Below are positions 32,980 to 41,978 of a DNA stretch of 64,000 nt, one piece after another. The translations under genes and the position numbers were made by a program. Source of the stretch: Caldilineales bacterium (GTDB lineage: Bacteria > Chloroflexota > Anaerolineae > J102); the NCBI GenBank assembly GCA_019695115.1, contig JAIBAP010000003.1:1-64000 (forward strand), read 5' to 3'. Every line of letters begins with the position of its first letter. Positions within the stretch are counted from its first letter, which is position 1. Below the pieces are notes generated by a model. That model ran no database searches. It was given only the letters and a program-made list of their open reading frames with translations, and was not told where the DNA came from.

Positions 32980-34002
32980 TCAGCGCCGGTGGTTGTCGAC
33001 CTGATGGAAGGTGCCGCCCGTGACCAGGTTGCGCACTTCGTCGCCGTGCAGAAAATCGTGCGGGAAGCCGAGGTCGATCTTGCTGGCTTCATTCAAGCGG
33101 TGGAGTTGTTCCGGGGCGAGGGTGAAATCGAGCGCCGCCAGATTGTCCTGCAACTGCGCCAACGAACTGGCCCCCAAGAGCGGGATGATGAGGCCGGGCT
33201 GCTGGCGCACCCAGTTGATGGCCACCTGCGAGGGGCTGCGCCCGATCGCCTCCGCCACCTCGACCACGGCATCGCCGATGGCCAGGTGACGCTCGTCCTT
33301 GTGCCAGCGCGAGGCCCGGCCCTTGACAGTGCCCCCGCCGCTGTACTTGCCCGTCAGCACACCCGCCCCCAGAATGCTCCACGGCGTTACGGCCAGGTCG
33401 AAGGCGCGGGCCATGGGCAGCAGGTCGCGCTCGGCGGCGCGGTCGGCCAGGCTGTAGCGGATCTGCAAGGCCACGAACGGCGACCACCCGCGCAACTCGG
33501 CCAGGGTGTTGGCCTGGGCGACGACCCAGGCCGGGGTGTCGGAGATGCCCACATACAGCACCTTGCCCGCCCGCACCAGGTCATCCAACCCGCGCATCAC
33601 CTCGTCCACCGGCGTCAGAAAATCCCAGGCGTGCACCCAGAAGAGGTCGATGTGGTCGGTTTTCAGCCGGCGCAGGCTCGATTCCAGCGAACGCACCATG
33701 TTCTTGCGATGGTTGCCGCTAAAGCTGGGGTCGCCGTGGCGGTCGAAGAGGGTGTATTTGGTCGCTACCACCCAATGGTCGCGGTCGACGGCAATGAACT
33801 CGCCCACATATTGCTCGCTGGTGCCGTTGGTGTAGCGATTGGCGGTGTCGATGAAGTTGCCGCCCGCTTGGGCGAAGACGTCGAACATGGCTTTGGCTTC
33901 GTCTTGCGAGCAGCCCCAGCCCCAGTCCTGGCCGAAGGTCATGGTGCCCAGGGCCAGTTCCGAGACGCGCAGGCCGCTGCGGCCCAGAAGTTTGTAACGC
34001 AT
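32980..34002 (-). CDS. Aldo/keto reductase
   Basis: The 340-residue NADPH-dependent reductase has LGRSGLRVSELALGTMTFG and the catalytic Tyr in DTANRYTNGTSE. It also has VVATKYTLF (Lys), LFWVHAWDF (His), and the cofactor-binding SILGAGVLTGKY and LLGASSLAQLQDNL. It resembles the YajO/Gas2 subgroup. The substrate is unknown. Confidence 0.88.
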   Translation of the reverse strand: MRYKLLGRSGLRVSELALGTMTFGQDWGWGCSQDEAKAMFDVFAQAGGNFIDTANRYTNGTSEQYVGEFIAVDRDHWVVATKYTLFDRHGDPSFSGNHRKNMVRSLESSLRRLKTDHIDLFWVHAWDFLTPVDEVMRGLDDLVRAGKVLYVGISDTPAWVVAQANTLAELRGWSPFVALQIRYSLADRAAERDLLPMARAFDLAVTPWSILGAGVLTGKYSGGGTVKGRASRWHKDERHLAIGDAVVEVAEAIGRSPSQVAINWVRQQPGLIIPLLGASSLAQLQDNLAALDFTLAPEQLHRLNEASKIDLGFPHDFLHGDEVRNLVTGGTFHQVDNHRR

Positions 34003-34027
34003 GGTGTTTTCTCCGGGTTGAGTGAGG

Positions 34028-34136
34028 GGTGTTCCGTGTTCCGTGGTGCGTGTTCCGTGGTGCGTGTTCCGTGTTCCGTGTTCCGTGTTCCGTATATCCG
34101 CATTCACGCAATACGCAACACGCAACACGCAATAAC
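34028..34136. repeat. Heptamer tract upstream of the aldo/keto reductase
   Basis: GTTCCGT/GTGGTGC units (34028-34096) are followed, after a short break, by CGCAACA/CGCAATA units (about 34103-34134). The two families face each other as near complements. Confidence 0.8.
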
Positions 34137-34230
34137 CTATGCTGGCTTGATCATAGCCTTCGATTGGATGGGTGCATCGGCATCCATTTTACCCCCTCTC
34201 CCCCGAATCATCCATCGCCGGACGGCTGGA

Positions 34231-34236
34231 TATAAT
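34231..34236 (+). promoter_or_regulatory. Possible -10 box of the beta-CASP gene
   Basis: A consensus TATAAT lies 42 bp upstream of the ATG at 34278. No convincing -35 box is seen at 17 bp. Confidence 0.35.
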
Positions 34237-34277
34237 AGCGGCATGATCATCCTCGCTCCCCTGACCCACGCGCCGGT

Positions 34278-37070
34278 ATGAGAATCACGTTTCTTGGCGG
34301 CGCCGACGAAGTAGGCGCCAGCAGCACCCTGATCGAGATCGGCGGCAAACGCATCCTCGTCGATGCCGGCATTCGACCCTCGCCCAAGGCGCGCTGGGGG
34401 CTTGCCGGCGACCAGCTTCCCAACCTGAGCCAGATCGACGCCCTGGGCAGCCTGGACGCCATCCTGGTGACGCACGCCCACAGCGACCACACCGGCGCCC
34501 TGGAACTCGTGATCGCCCGCCACCCCGAAGCGCCCGTCTACGCCACCCCACCCACCATCAGCCTCACCCGCGTCCTCCACCAAGACTCGCGACGGATCAT
34601 GCAATCGCGGCTGGACGAGGAGGGCGAGCTGCCGCTGTTCGACGATGTGGCCGTGGGCCAGCTCATGGCCGCCTTCGTCCCCGTCCCCTTTCACACCCCC
34701 GTGGCTCTGAGCGAGGGGTTGGCCGTGACCTGGTTTCCGGCCGGGCACATCGCAGGCGCCGCCATGCTGGGGTTGGAAAGCGACGAGGGCAACCTGCTCA
34801 TCACCGGCGATATCTCGATCTCGCCGCAGCGCACCGTGGATGGGGCCAGACCGCCTGCGTTTCGGCCCGACCTGGTGATCATCGAGAGCACCTACGGCGG
34901 CCGTCTCCACGCCAACCGCGCCGTGCAGGAGCGCAAGCTGGTCGAAACCGCAACCGAAGTCACGGCTGCAGGCGGCAAGGTGCTGATCCCGGCCTTTGCC
35001 CTCGGCCGCGCCCAGGAACTGCTGCTCATCCTGGCTGAGTTCCAGCGTCGCGGCGAAATGCCGCTCATCCCGGTCTGGGCCGACGGCATGGTGCGGGCCG
35101 TCTGCCAGGCCTATGCCGGCTTCAGCGACTATCTGCCCCTGGCGCTGCAAGAACGGGGGACGAAATTCTTCGAGGGCGCCATCCGCCCGGTGCAAAGTAA
35201 CCAGCAGCGCAACGCCCTGGTCTGGGAGCCGGGGTCGGCGGTCATCGTCGCCAGCTCCGGGATGTTGGCGGGCGGGCCGTCGCTCTCTTATGCGCGGGCT
35301 TTGGCCGGAAATCCTCAACACGCCATCTTGCTCACCGGCTACCAGGACGAGGAATCGCCTGGACGGCGGCTGCAAGAGGTGGCCGAGCGCGGGCATGGCT
35401 CGATCCGCCTGGGTAAAGACAAGGTAGATGTCCGCTGTCGTCTGGCCACCTATTCGCTTTCGGCCCACGCCGACGAGGGCCAGATCGTCAGCCTGGCCGA
35501 GACCCTCGACCCCGAGCAGATCTTCCTCGTCCACGGCGACGAGACCGCCCGTCTCAGCCTGAAGACGGCCCTCGACCGGCGCGGGCGCATCGTCCACCTG
35601 CCTCGCGCCGGGCAGAGCTTCGATTTCGCCCTTTCCGGCCCGACCCGGCTGCACAAGACCGGCCGGCCCGACGACCTCCGCACCCGCCAGGCTGAGCTTG
35701 CCCGCCAACGCCGCGCTGCCATGACCGCTTTTGGCGAGGCGCGCGGCAAATGGCTGTTGCTCAAAGGCGATGAACCAGCGCCGGTCCGCTGTCTTGACCT
35801 CGGTCGCGACCATCTGTGGGTGGAGGTGGCGCCAGGGCTGGAGCAGAGCATCTACCCGGAGGAGGTGTTGGCGGTACTGGGCGAAGCCGCGCCCACCGCC
35901 GCCGACCTGGCGCCCTACCGCCCGCAGGGTCTGGCCCCGGCCATCATGGAGCCGAACCAGGCCCTGGCTGCGGCCAATCAGACGTTTCCACCCGCCGCCC
36001 GCCTGCGCAAGTGCGGCTACCGGCTCGACCAGCATGTGCTGACCCTGACCTTTGATTTTCCTGACGCCGCTCGCGTCCAGTTCAATCAGGAGATCGCTCG
36101 CCTTCAAACCACCACCGGCTGGCGCGTTGAAGTAGGCTCGGAAGCTAACCAGCTTGCTCTCAACGCCCTGGTACGCGAAGTGTTGCCCGCGAGCGTCCAA
36201 ATCGTCAAAGGCCCGGCCATTCACCGCGATGGGAAGCGGGTGGCGGTCAGCCTGGAGCCGGCCACCCCGGAAGATTGGCAGATGCTGGCCGCGGGCAGAG
36301 AGCAGTTCGGCGAACGCTTCCGCTCCGTCAGCGGTTACGACCTGGAGATCACGCTCGTCGAAGCATCCGTTGCCTCGGCCTCCGCCGGTCCATCCCCCGG
36401 CGCCGCCTACGGTCGTTGGGAGATCAACGCCGCCTACGCCGTCCTACGCGCCGATCTGGAAGGCAGCAGCCTTTATCGCACCAGCCTGAAAGACGGGGAG
36501 ATCATCCTCTCATTCATCTCTCGGCAGGTCGGCGAACGTTTTCAAGCAAGAATCGACGCCCTGGAGCAAGAAATCGGTTGGCCGCTGCGCATCAACCCGC
36601 AGCCCAACCAGGGGGCCATCAGCGAGGCAGCGATGGCGCTGTTGGCGCATGCCGGCTGGACGGCCGCCAAAGGGCCGAGCATCTACCCCGACCGAGGCGA
36701 GGTGGCAGTCGTCCTGGCCCAGGCGCCGGACGACGCCGCCAGCACGGAGATAGTGGCTGCCTTCGAGCAGCAGACCGGCTTCCGTCTGCTCCTAAGCTCC
36801 GCCGGCCCTGTTCTGGCCCCGCCGCGGGCGGCGAACCCCGATACCGTGATGATCCCCCTTGCCCGCATCCGCCTACGGTCTCATCAACAGTCGCTGACCC
36901 TCGACCCCGACAAAGTGACCAAAGCCATCGAGCGCGCCCGGCGGCTGGGCATCAACCCGCCCATCCAGGTCACCCGCCTGAGCGACGGCTACCTGCTCGA
37001 CGATGGCCTCTACCGGCTGGCGGCAGCGCGGGCGTTGGGGATGGAGGTGGCGCCGGCGGTGGTGAGGTAG
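34278..37070 (+). CDS. Beta-CASP metallo-hydrolase with repeated middle domains and ParB-like C-terminus
   Basis: The product has 930 residues. Residues about 1-425 are a metallo-beta-lactamase/beta-CASP nuclease: THAHSDHTG (His66, His68, Asp70, His71), FPAGHIAGA, LLITGDIS, ASSGMLAGG, and SAHADEGQI with FLVHGDE. This resembles archaeal aCPSF1/YSH1-type RNases without the KH domains. Residues about 575-700 and 718-842 appear to be two copies of one unassigned domain, each with a TGW or IGW turn, an N-Q-x-A-L/I helix and KGPxIxxDxxxVAV. Residues about 858-930 look ParB/sulfiredoxin-like: IPLARIRL, PPIQVTRLSDGYLLDDGLYR and LAAARALGMEVAPAVV. An RNA- or DNA-processing role is likely (inference). 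The combination is unusual. Confidence 0.8.
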   Translation: MRITFLGGADEVGASSTLIEIGGKRILVDAGIRPSPKARWGLAGDQLPNLSQIDALGSLDAILVTHAHSDHTGALELVIARHPEAPVYATPPTISLTRVLHQDSRRIMQSRLDEEGELPLFDDVAVGQLMAAFVPVPFHTPVALSEGLAVTWFPAGHIAGAAMLGLESDEGNLLITGDISISPQRTVDGARPPAFRPDLVIIESTYGGRLHANRAVQERKLVETATEVTAAGGKVLIPAFALGRAQELLLILAEFQRRGEMPLIPVWADGMVRAVCQAYAGFSDYLPLALQERGTKFFEGAIRPVQSNQQRNALVWEPGSAVIVASSGMLAGGPSLSYARALAGNPQHAILLTGYQDEESPGRRLQEVAERGHGSIRLGKDKVDVRCRLATYSLSAHADEGQIVSLAETLDPEQIFLVHGDETARLSLKTALDRRGRIVHLPRAGQSFDFALSGPTRLHKTGRPDDLRTRQAELARQRRAAMTAFGEARGKWLLLKGDEPAPVRCLDLGRDHLWVEVAPGLEQSIYPEEVLAVLGEAAPTAADLAPYRPQGLAPAIMEPNQALAAANQTFPPAARLRKCGYRLDQHVLTLTFDFPDAARVQFNQEIARLQTTTGWRVEVGSEANQLALNALVREVLPASVQIVKGPAIHRDGKRVAVSLEPATPEDWQMLAAGREQFGERFRSVSGYDLEITLVEASVASASAGPSPGAAYGRWEINAAYAVLRADLEGSSLYRTSLKDGEIILSFISRQVGERFQARIDALEQEIGWPLRINPQPNQGAISEAAMALLAHAGWTAAKGPSIYPDRGEVAVVLAQAPDDAASTEIVAAFEQQTGFRLLLSSAGPVLAPPRAANPDTVMIPLARIRLRSHQQSLTLDPDKVTKAIERARRLGINPPIQVTRLSDGYLLDDGLYRLAAARALGMEVAPAVVR

Positions 37071-37281
37071 GTATCGGCCAGAGAGTACAGCGCCTCTGCC
37101 AGGATGATTTGGATGTTGTCGATGACGTAGGGAAGCTTCATGGCCAATTCGTTATGATGATTTTGGCGCCAAAATTTACATTAGCCGCGGCGTATGTAAA
37201 TGCTCTTTCATAAGGACAGGATGGGCATCATGGCCGGGGCCAAAAACGGTGCCTGATCGGTTGTCGAGAAGCCGTCCACTC

Positions 37282-38652
37282 CTACCCCTTCTGCCCGATC
37301 CCATCCTCCGCCGGAACCCAATCGCGGTGGCTACACTCCATCCGGTAGCCAAAATCGGTGCTGAAGCTATTGAACGCCTTGCGCGGCCAGTCGCGCAGCG
37401 GCTGGCGAGCCAGGTTGCGCAGCCCGCGATAGGCAATGCCCCGATAGCCATAGAGCTGGCGCGAGAGCCAGTCATAGCCCTGCGCCAATCGCTCCGGCGA
37501 CATTTGGGCGGGGTAGTAGGTCACATGGTTGGTGTCGTAGAGCGACCAGGGCACGCCGGGGATGAGGCGATTCTGCTCGACCCAGGTCTGGCGCTGGGGC
37601 GTGCCCACATACGGTGTGAGCACGGTGATACTGACGCCATCCAGCCCGCTGCCGCGGATGAAATCATAGGTGTGCTCGAAGATAGCCGGTGTGTCGCCAT
37701 CGAAACCAAACACGAACAGCCCCACCACCCCCAACCCCGCCTCGTGCACCCGGTCGATGACCTGGCGATAGCGTTCGATGTTGCCCTTGGCCTTGCCGCC
37801 CAACTCACGCCGGTTCTCAGGATTGGCGCTCTCGAAGCCGACGAAGAACTTGTCCATGTGCGCCTCGCGGGCCAGTTTCAGCAGGTCGGGATAGTCGGCC
37901 ACCAATTGCTCGGCCTGGCACGTCCAGCCGGCCAGCGGCAGCTTGCGCAATTCCTTGAACAGCGCCTCCATGTAGTCGGGATAGAGACGAAAATTGAGGC
38001 CGAAATTGTCGTCGGTGAGGAAGAAGCGCCTGATCCGGCGGCGTTCGATCTCCTCCACCACCTGCTCCACCGGCCGCAGCCGCATCACCCGCCCCGAAAC
38101 GCGGATGGCCGTACAAAAGGTGCAACTGCGCGGGCAGCCGCGGGTGATCTCCAGATACGGCGTCCAATAGTTGCGGTTCTCGTCCACCTGCCGCAACACC
38201 CGGTCGGTCAGCGGCTTGAGGTCGTCCAGGTGCGCCCACTCTTCATCGACATAGCGGGGCTGAAGCTGACCGCAGTCGAAGTCGGCGATCATCTGCGGCC
38301 AGGTGCGATAAGCCTCGCCCACGGCAATGCTATCGGCCCAGGCCGAAACCTCGTCTGGAGCCAGGGTGGCGTGCGCCCCACCGATGACGACCTTCGCCCC
38401 TCGCGCCTGCGCTCGTTCGGCGATCCACCTGGCCCGGTCGATCTGCAAGGTCTTGGCCGTGATCCCTACCAGGTCGCCGGGGCCGAGCTGGTCGAACGGG
38501 ACCGGGCGCAGGTCTTCGTCGATGATCTCCACCTCCACCTCGTCGGGCACGAGCGAGGCCAGCCGCATGAGGGTGTAGGGCGCCATCGTCGCCTTGCGCA
38601 GAAAAGCGCCGTCGCGACCGGGCTGGATGAGATAGGCTTTGCGGATGGACAT
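37282..38652 (-). CDS. B12-binding radical SAM protein
   Basis: The 456-residue enzyme has an N-terminal cobalamin-binding fold (about 1-140; VGITAKTLQI, VVIGGAHATLAPDE), then a radical SAM domain with the cluster motif ITRGCPRSCTFCTA (about 177-190). FFLTDDNFGLN and VFGFDGDTP lie inside it. It resembles BchE- and HpnJ-like methyltransferases or oxidative cyclases acting on lipids or tetrapyrroles; the substrate is unknown. The ATG at 38652 excludes the upstream repeat array, through which the frame otherwise continues. Confidence 0.87.
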   Translation of the reverse strand: MSIRKAYLIQPGRDGAFLRKATMAPYTLMRLASLVPDEVEVEIIDEDLRPVPFDQLGPGDLVGITAKTLQIDRARWIAERAQARGAKVVIGGAHATLAPDEVSAWADSIAVGEAYRTWPQMIADFDCGQLQPRYVDEEWAHLDDLKPLTDRVLRQVDENRNYWTPYLEITRGCPRSCTFCTAIRVSGRVMRLRPVEQVVEEIERRRIRRFFLTDDNFGLNFRLYPDYMEALFKELRKLPLAGWTCQAEQLVADYPDLLKLAREAHMDKFFVGFESANPENRRELGGKAKGNIERYRQVIDRVHEAGLGVVGLFVFGFDGDTPAIFEHTYDFIRGSGLDGVSITVLTPYVGTPQRQTWVEQNRLIPGVPWSLYDTNHVTYYPAQMSPERLAQGYDWLSRQLYGYRGIAYRGLRNLARQPLRDWPRKAFNSFSTDFGYRMECSHRDWVPAEDGIGQKG

Positions 38653-38680
38653 GGGAGAGGCGTGGGGGAGACGGGTTGGT

Positions 38681-38781
38681 TGCGTGAGGAGTAAGCACGC
38701 CCACGTGCGAGCGCTGCGTGAGGAGTGAGCACGCCCACGTGCGAGCGCTGCGTGAGGAGTGAGCACGCCCACGTGCGAACG
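38681..38781. repeat. Three tandem 34-bp GCACG/CGTGC hairpin repeats
   Basis: Three copies of a 34-bp unit (TGCGTGAGGAGTGAGCACGC, then CCACGTGCGAGCGC) lie directly upstream of the radical SAM gene. Each contains the short stem GCACG/CGTGC. Single copies are at 18190 and 31876. Confidence 0.88.
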
Positions 38782-38821
38782 GCGTCGAAGGAGATGGCAT
38801 TATAGGGCGCGGGTGGGGGAG

Positions 38822-38859
38822 CGTCAAATTATTATGAAAGTCGTCATAATAATTCGACG
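38822..38859. promoter_or_regulatory. AT-rich inverted repeat
   Basis: A perfect 11-bp inverted repeat, AATTATTATGA / TCATAATAATT (38827-38837 with 38844-38854), is flanked by complementary CGTC and GACG. It stands out in GC-rich DNA about 170 bp upstream of the radical SAM gene and 80 bp past the end of the amidotransferase-like gene. It could be an operator or a terminator of the latter. Confidence 0.5.
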
Positions 38860-38937
38860 GGCCGCCATCGTTCACCAGCGCGGCTTTCCTCTCCCCGCTC
38901 GCTCGTCCTCGCCAGAACCCCTGACCCAGAAACGGCT

Positions 38938-39723
38938 TCAGGCCACGAGGAGGTGCCGCAGACAGCGGAGCCAGAATTCCTGGTAGTGCTGCCAAAACAC
39001 GAAATTACAGCCCCAGTGCGGGGCCGGGTCAGACATGTAGGCCAGCGTCTTGCCCTGGCCGAACTGACCCGCCGCCACGAGTGGGTCGCCGGTCTCGGCC
39101 ACCGTCAGCAGCACATCGCAGCCGGAGCGCGGCAACACCTTGTTATAGCCGAGGATGGGCGGGAAGGCGCTGAAATCGAGGCCGGCGAAGGCGGCGGCAC
39201 CGGCAGCCGTGGGGGCGGCGGTGTAACCCTCGGTGCTCTCCACCAGATCTTCGTAATCCAGGCAGCCCACCGGCAGCACCTCGCGCAGCCGCATCCGGTT
39301 CCAGCCGCCCTTGCCCATCTCGCCGGTGAACGACAGCCAGCCGCCCAGGAACATCATGCCCTTGCCGGCGTGCACGGCCTCGACCGTCAGTCGCACCCGG
39401 TCGGGGAAGGTGAGCGGTTGGTTGCCGAACTTGGTGCGGTCGAAGAAGCTGGGCGCGAGCTGGAAATTCTTGGCCTCGACATCGCTGAAGATGATGACAT
39501 CGTAGGCATCGAGGATGCGTTCGTACTCGCCCGGCCCCAGCTTGTAGAAATCCCAGGCCGGCACGTCCTCCACCTGATGTTCGCCCGTACTCTCGAGGGC
39601 GTCCTTCAGCCAGCGGCCATAATAGTAGAGATCGATGCCCTTATAGGCGTAGTTGAAGGGCGTCTCGCCGAAGATAGGTCCGATGGAGACAGCCCAATCG
39701 CCGATGTAGTAGATTTTTGCCAT
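38938..39723 (-). CDS. Glutamine-amidotransferase-like protein (GATase1_like)
   Basis: The 261-residue protein resembles the GATase1-like family found with sugar-metabolism genes. Visible blocks are YYYGRWLKDAL, YDVIIFSDVEAKNF, GKGMMFLGGWLSFTGEMGKGGW and DPAPHWGCNFVFW. The usual nucleophilic Cys after GG is replaced in FLGGWLSF, so amidotransferase activity is doubtful. It probably belongs to the sugar locus that follows on the same strand. Function unknown. Confidence 0.65.
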   Translation of the reverse strand: MAKIYYIGDWAVSIGPIFGETPFNYAYKGIDLYYYGRWLKDALESTGEHQVEDVPAWDFYKLGPGEYERILDAYDVIIFSDVEAKNFQLAPSFFDRTKFGNQPLTFPDRVRLTVEAVHAGKGMMFLGGWLSFTGEMGKGGWNRMRLREVLPVGCLDYEDLVESTEGYTAAPTAAGAAAFAGLDFSAFPPILGYNKVLPRSGCDVLLTVAETGDPLVAAGQFGQGKTLAYMSDPAPHWGCNFVFWQHYQEFWLRCLRHLLVA

Positions 39724-39747
39724 AGGAATCACCTTGTCATGCTGAAC

Positions 39748-39868
39748 GGGTCGATCACACAAGGTTGTTGCAGCGATCAGCCAGTGAAGCATCTCGATTT
39801 TCAGGAGTTTCTAAGCACCGGGCCGATCACACAAGGTCGTTGCAGCGATCGGCCAGTGAAGCATCTCG
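39748..39868. repeat. Two 49-bp direct repeats
   Basis: Copies at 39748-39796 and 39820-39868 share GATCACACAAGGTYGTTGCA and CCAGTGAAGCATCTCG with few differences. They lie between the amidotransferase-like gene and the zinc dehydrogenase gene. Confidence 0.85.
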
Positions 39869-39925
39869 CGCGGTCTTTGTGTCAGGCTTTGTGACCTTCG
39901 AGTCTTTGTGTTCGATGAAGTGCTT

Positions 39926-40972
39926 TCAATACGTCAGAGCCACTTTGATCACGCCCGCCGGATGCTGGTCGATGAGTTCGTAGGCTTCGGCGGCGCGGGT
40001 GAAGGGCAGTCGGTGGGTGATGAGGCCGTCGGTGCGCAGCCGGCCCGAGGCCAGCAGGTCGAGGGCGACCTCCTCCACGCGCGCCCGATCCCAGAGCGGA
40101 TGGTCGCGATGAGGGCAGTCCCAGACCGCCATGCTGGAGACCATCGTCACCCGGTTGTGATGCCACTCCTCGCCCAGCCGCAAGTCCGCCCCCCCACCCT
40201 GATAGAACCCCGCCGCCACCACGCGCCCCGCCTTGCGCAGGCTGCGAATGGCCTCGTGCAGGGCGGCGTAGTGGCCCGAACACTCGATGGCGACATCGGC
40301 GCCGTGGTGTTTGCTGGCCGTCTTGATGGCGAGGCCAACATCGCCGCGTTCGGGGTCGAGAACCTGGTCGGCGCCGAAGCGATGAGCCAGGTCACGCCGG
40401 GCGGCGATGGGGTCGATGGCATCGATCCAGGCGGCGCCGTCGAGTCGAGCCAGTTGCACAGCCAACAGGCCGATGGCGCCCAAGCCGAAGATGGCGACGC
40501 GGTCGCCCAGCTTGATCTGGGCGTCGTGAACGGCCTGCAGGGCGACGCCAGCCAGGGCCAGGAAGATGGCGCTGTCGGAGGATAGTTCGGGCGGGAGGGC
40601 ATGCAGCTGCCCGCGATAGGGCATGTTTTCTGGGGTGAAGGTGTGAGTTTGGCGGTGGGGCGAGAGCAGGTGCACGAGATCGCCCGACCGCAGGTGCTCG
40701 ACCGCCGCGCCCACCTCGCTCACCCGCCCCACCCATTCGTAGCCCAGCGTCGGCTGGGGAAGGCGGCCGCTGCGGGGCCGGAACAGGCGCAGGTCGGGGT
40801 CGAATTCCTTGCCCTCGAAGGGTGATGTCCCCCGAAAGAGGTTGAGTTCAGTGCCGTGGCTGATGCCGCTGATCACGGCTTCGGCCCGCACTTCGTTGGG
40901 GTGCAGTGGCGCTTCGGTGTAGTCGGCCAGCCGGACCTGGCGAGGGCCGGTGAGTTGCAGTTCCAGTGGCAT
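39926..40972 (-). CDS. Zinc-type medium-chain alcohol/polyol dehydrogenase
   Basis: The 348-residue MDR protein has an N-terminal GroES-like domain (ISGISHGTEL, TLGYEWVGRVSEVG) and a Rossmann domain with VAIFGLGAIGLLAVQLARL. It lacks the usual structural zinc cysteines, and the catalytic Cys is replaced by Ser-His (ISHGTE), so it belongs to the bacteriochlorophyllide/sugar-alcohol-like subgroup. It likely oxidises or reduces a sugar or polyol. It lies 4 bp downstream of a Gfo/Idh/MocA gene, in one operon. Confidence 0.8.
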   Translation of the reverse strand: MPLELQLTGPRQVRLADYTEAPLHPNEVRAEAVISGISHGTELNLFRGTSPFEGKEFDPDLRLFRPRSGRLPQPTLGYEWVGRVSEVGAAVEHLRSGDLVHLLSPHRQTHTFTPENMPYRGQLHALPPELSSDSAIFLALAGVALQAVHDAQIKLGDRVAIFGLGAIGLLAVQLARLDGAAWIDAIDPIAARRDLAHRFGADQVLDPERGDVGLAIKTASKHHGADVAIECSGHYAALHEAIRSLRKAGRVVAAGFYQGGGADLRLGEEWHHNRVTMVSSMAVWDCPHRDHPLWDRARVEEVALDLLASGRLRTDGLITHRLPFTRAAEAYELIDQHPAGVIKVALTY

Positions 40973-40976
40973 GGGG

Positions 40977-41972
40977 TCAGGCCAGCGGCAGGGCGACAGG
41001 ATGGCCCGCATCCGCCGAACAGTAGACGGCCTGCACGATCTCCACCGCCCGCAGGCCATCCAACCCGCCGACGAGCGGGGGGCGCCGGTCGCGAATGGCG
41101 GCCACGAAGTCCAACAACATGGCCCGGTCGGCATCGGAACCCCAGGCCAGCCATTCGGGGTGCTGCGGCCGGTTGGAGAAGGCGGCCAGGTTCTGGCGAA
41201 AGGCATCGACCTCGACCACGGCTTTGTCGCCGATGAGATTCATGGTCAAGCCGCCCCAGGTGGGCCAGTTGGCGGGCCGGCTCCAACTGCAATCGATGCT
41301 AGCGAAGGTTCCGTCGCCGAAGGTGAGCATGACCAGCCCGCCGGTCTCGACCTCCACCTCGCTGTGGATGATGCGGTTGAGCTGGGCGTAGACTTCGGTC
41401 ACTTCCTGGCCCAGCAGCCAGCGCAGGGCGTCGGCCAGGTGGACGACATGATCGGTGGCCGAGCCGCCGCCCGCCAGTGCTTTGTCCACGAACCATTGGC
41501 GATAGCGGCGGGGGAGCTGGCCCTGGTTGGTGGTGGTGCAGGCGTGGATGAAGCCCAGGCCGCCGCGGTCGATCAAGGCCTTGATCTCCAACAGGGCGGC
41601 GCTGAAGCGCATGGGAAAGGCGGTCATCAACAAAACGCCGGCGCGCTCGCACACCTCAACCATCGCCTGTGCGTCGGCCAGTGTGGTCGCCAGCGGTTTT
41701 TCGCAGAGGATGTGCGCCCCGGACTGCGCGGCCATCTCGACCAGCGGCCGATGCCGGGCGTTTTCGGAGCACACGACCACGCCGTCGGGCTGTTCGGCCA
41801 AAAGCTCGGCGTAGGTGGGGAAGAAGCGGGCGCCGTAGCGATGGGCGGCATCCTGACCCCGGACGGCGTCGTCATCGGCGATGCCGAGGAACTCGACGCC
41901 GGGCAAGTGGCGCAGGTGATGGGCGTAGGCTTCGGCGTGGATATGGGCGAAGCTGAGGAGGCCTAGTTTCAT
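40977..41972 (-). CDS. Gfo/Idh/MocA oxidoreductase (first)
   Basis: The 331-residue NAD(P)-dependent dehydrogenase has a Rossmann N-terminus (LGLLSFAHIHAEAYAHHLR), the EKPLA motif (HILCEKPLATTLADAQAM) and a C-terminal substrate domain with DHVVHLADALRW. Such enzymes oxidise sugars, inositols and sugar acids. It is coupled to the zinc dehydrogenase and lies next to a second Gfo/Idh/MocA gene and an ABC sugar transporter. Confidence 0.87.
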   Translation of the reverse strand: MKLGLLSFAHIHAEAYAHHLRHLPGVEFLGIADDDAVRGQDAAHRYGARFFPTYAELLAEQPDGVVVCSENARHRPLVEMAAQSGAHILCEKPLATTLADAQAMVEVCERAGVLLMTAFPMRFSAALLEIKALIDRGGLGFIHACTTTNQGQLPRRYRQWFVDKALAGGGSATDHVVHLADALRWLLGQEVTEVYAQLNRIIHSEVEVETGGLVMLTFGDGTFASIDCSWSRPANWPTWGGLTMNLIGDKAVVEVDAFRQNLAAFSNRPQHPEWLAWGSDADRAMLLDFVAAIRDRRPPLVGGLDGLRAVEIVQAVYCSADAGHPVALPLA

Positions 41973-41978
41973 GGCGGG

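Noticed and set aside
31879-34281. An 800-codon plus-strand open frame
   Set aside because: It lies antisense to the thioesterase and aldo/keto reductase genes; open complementary frames are expected in GC-rich coding DNA.
34137-36224. A 695-codon minus-strand open frame
   Set aside because: It is antisense to the beta-CASP gene and shows no domain.
37009-37140. A 43-codon minus-strand frame starting MKLPYVIDN
   Set aside because: It faintly recalls the start of some helicase-like proteins but mostly overlaps the end of the beta-CASP gene antisense and is too short to support.
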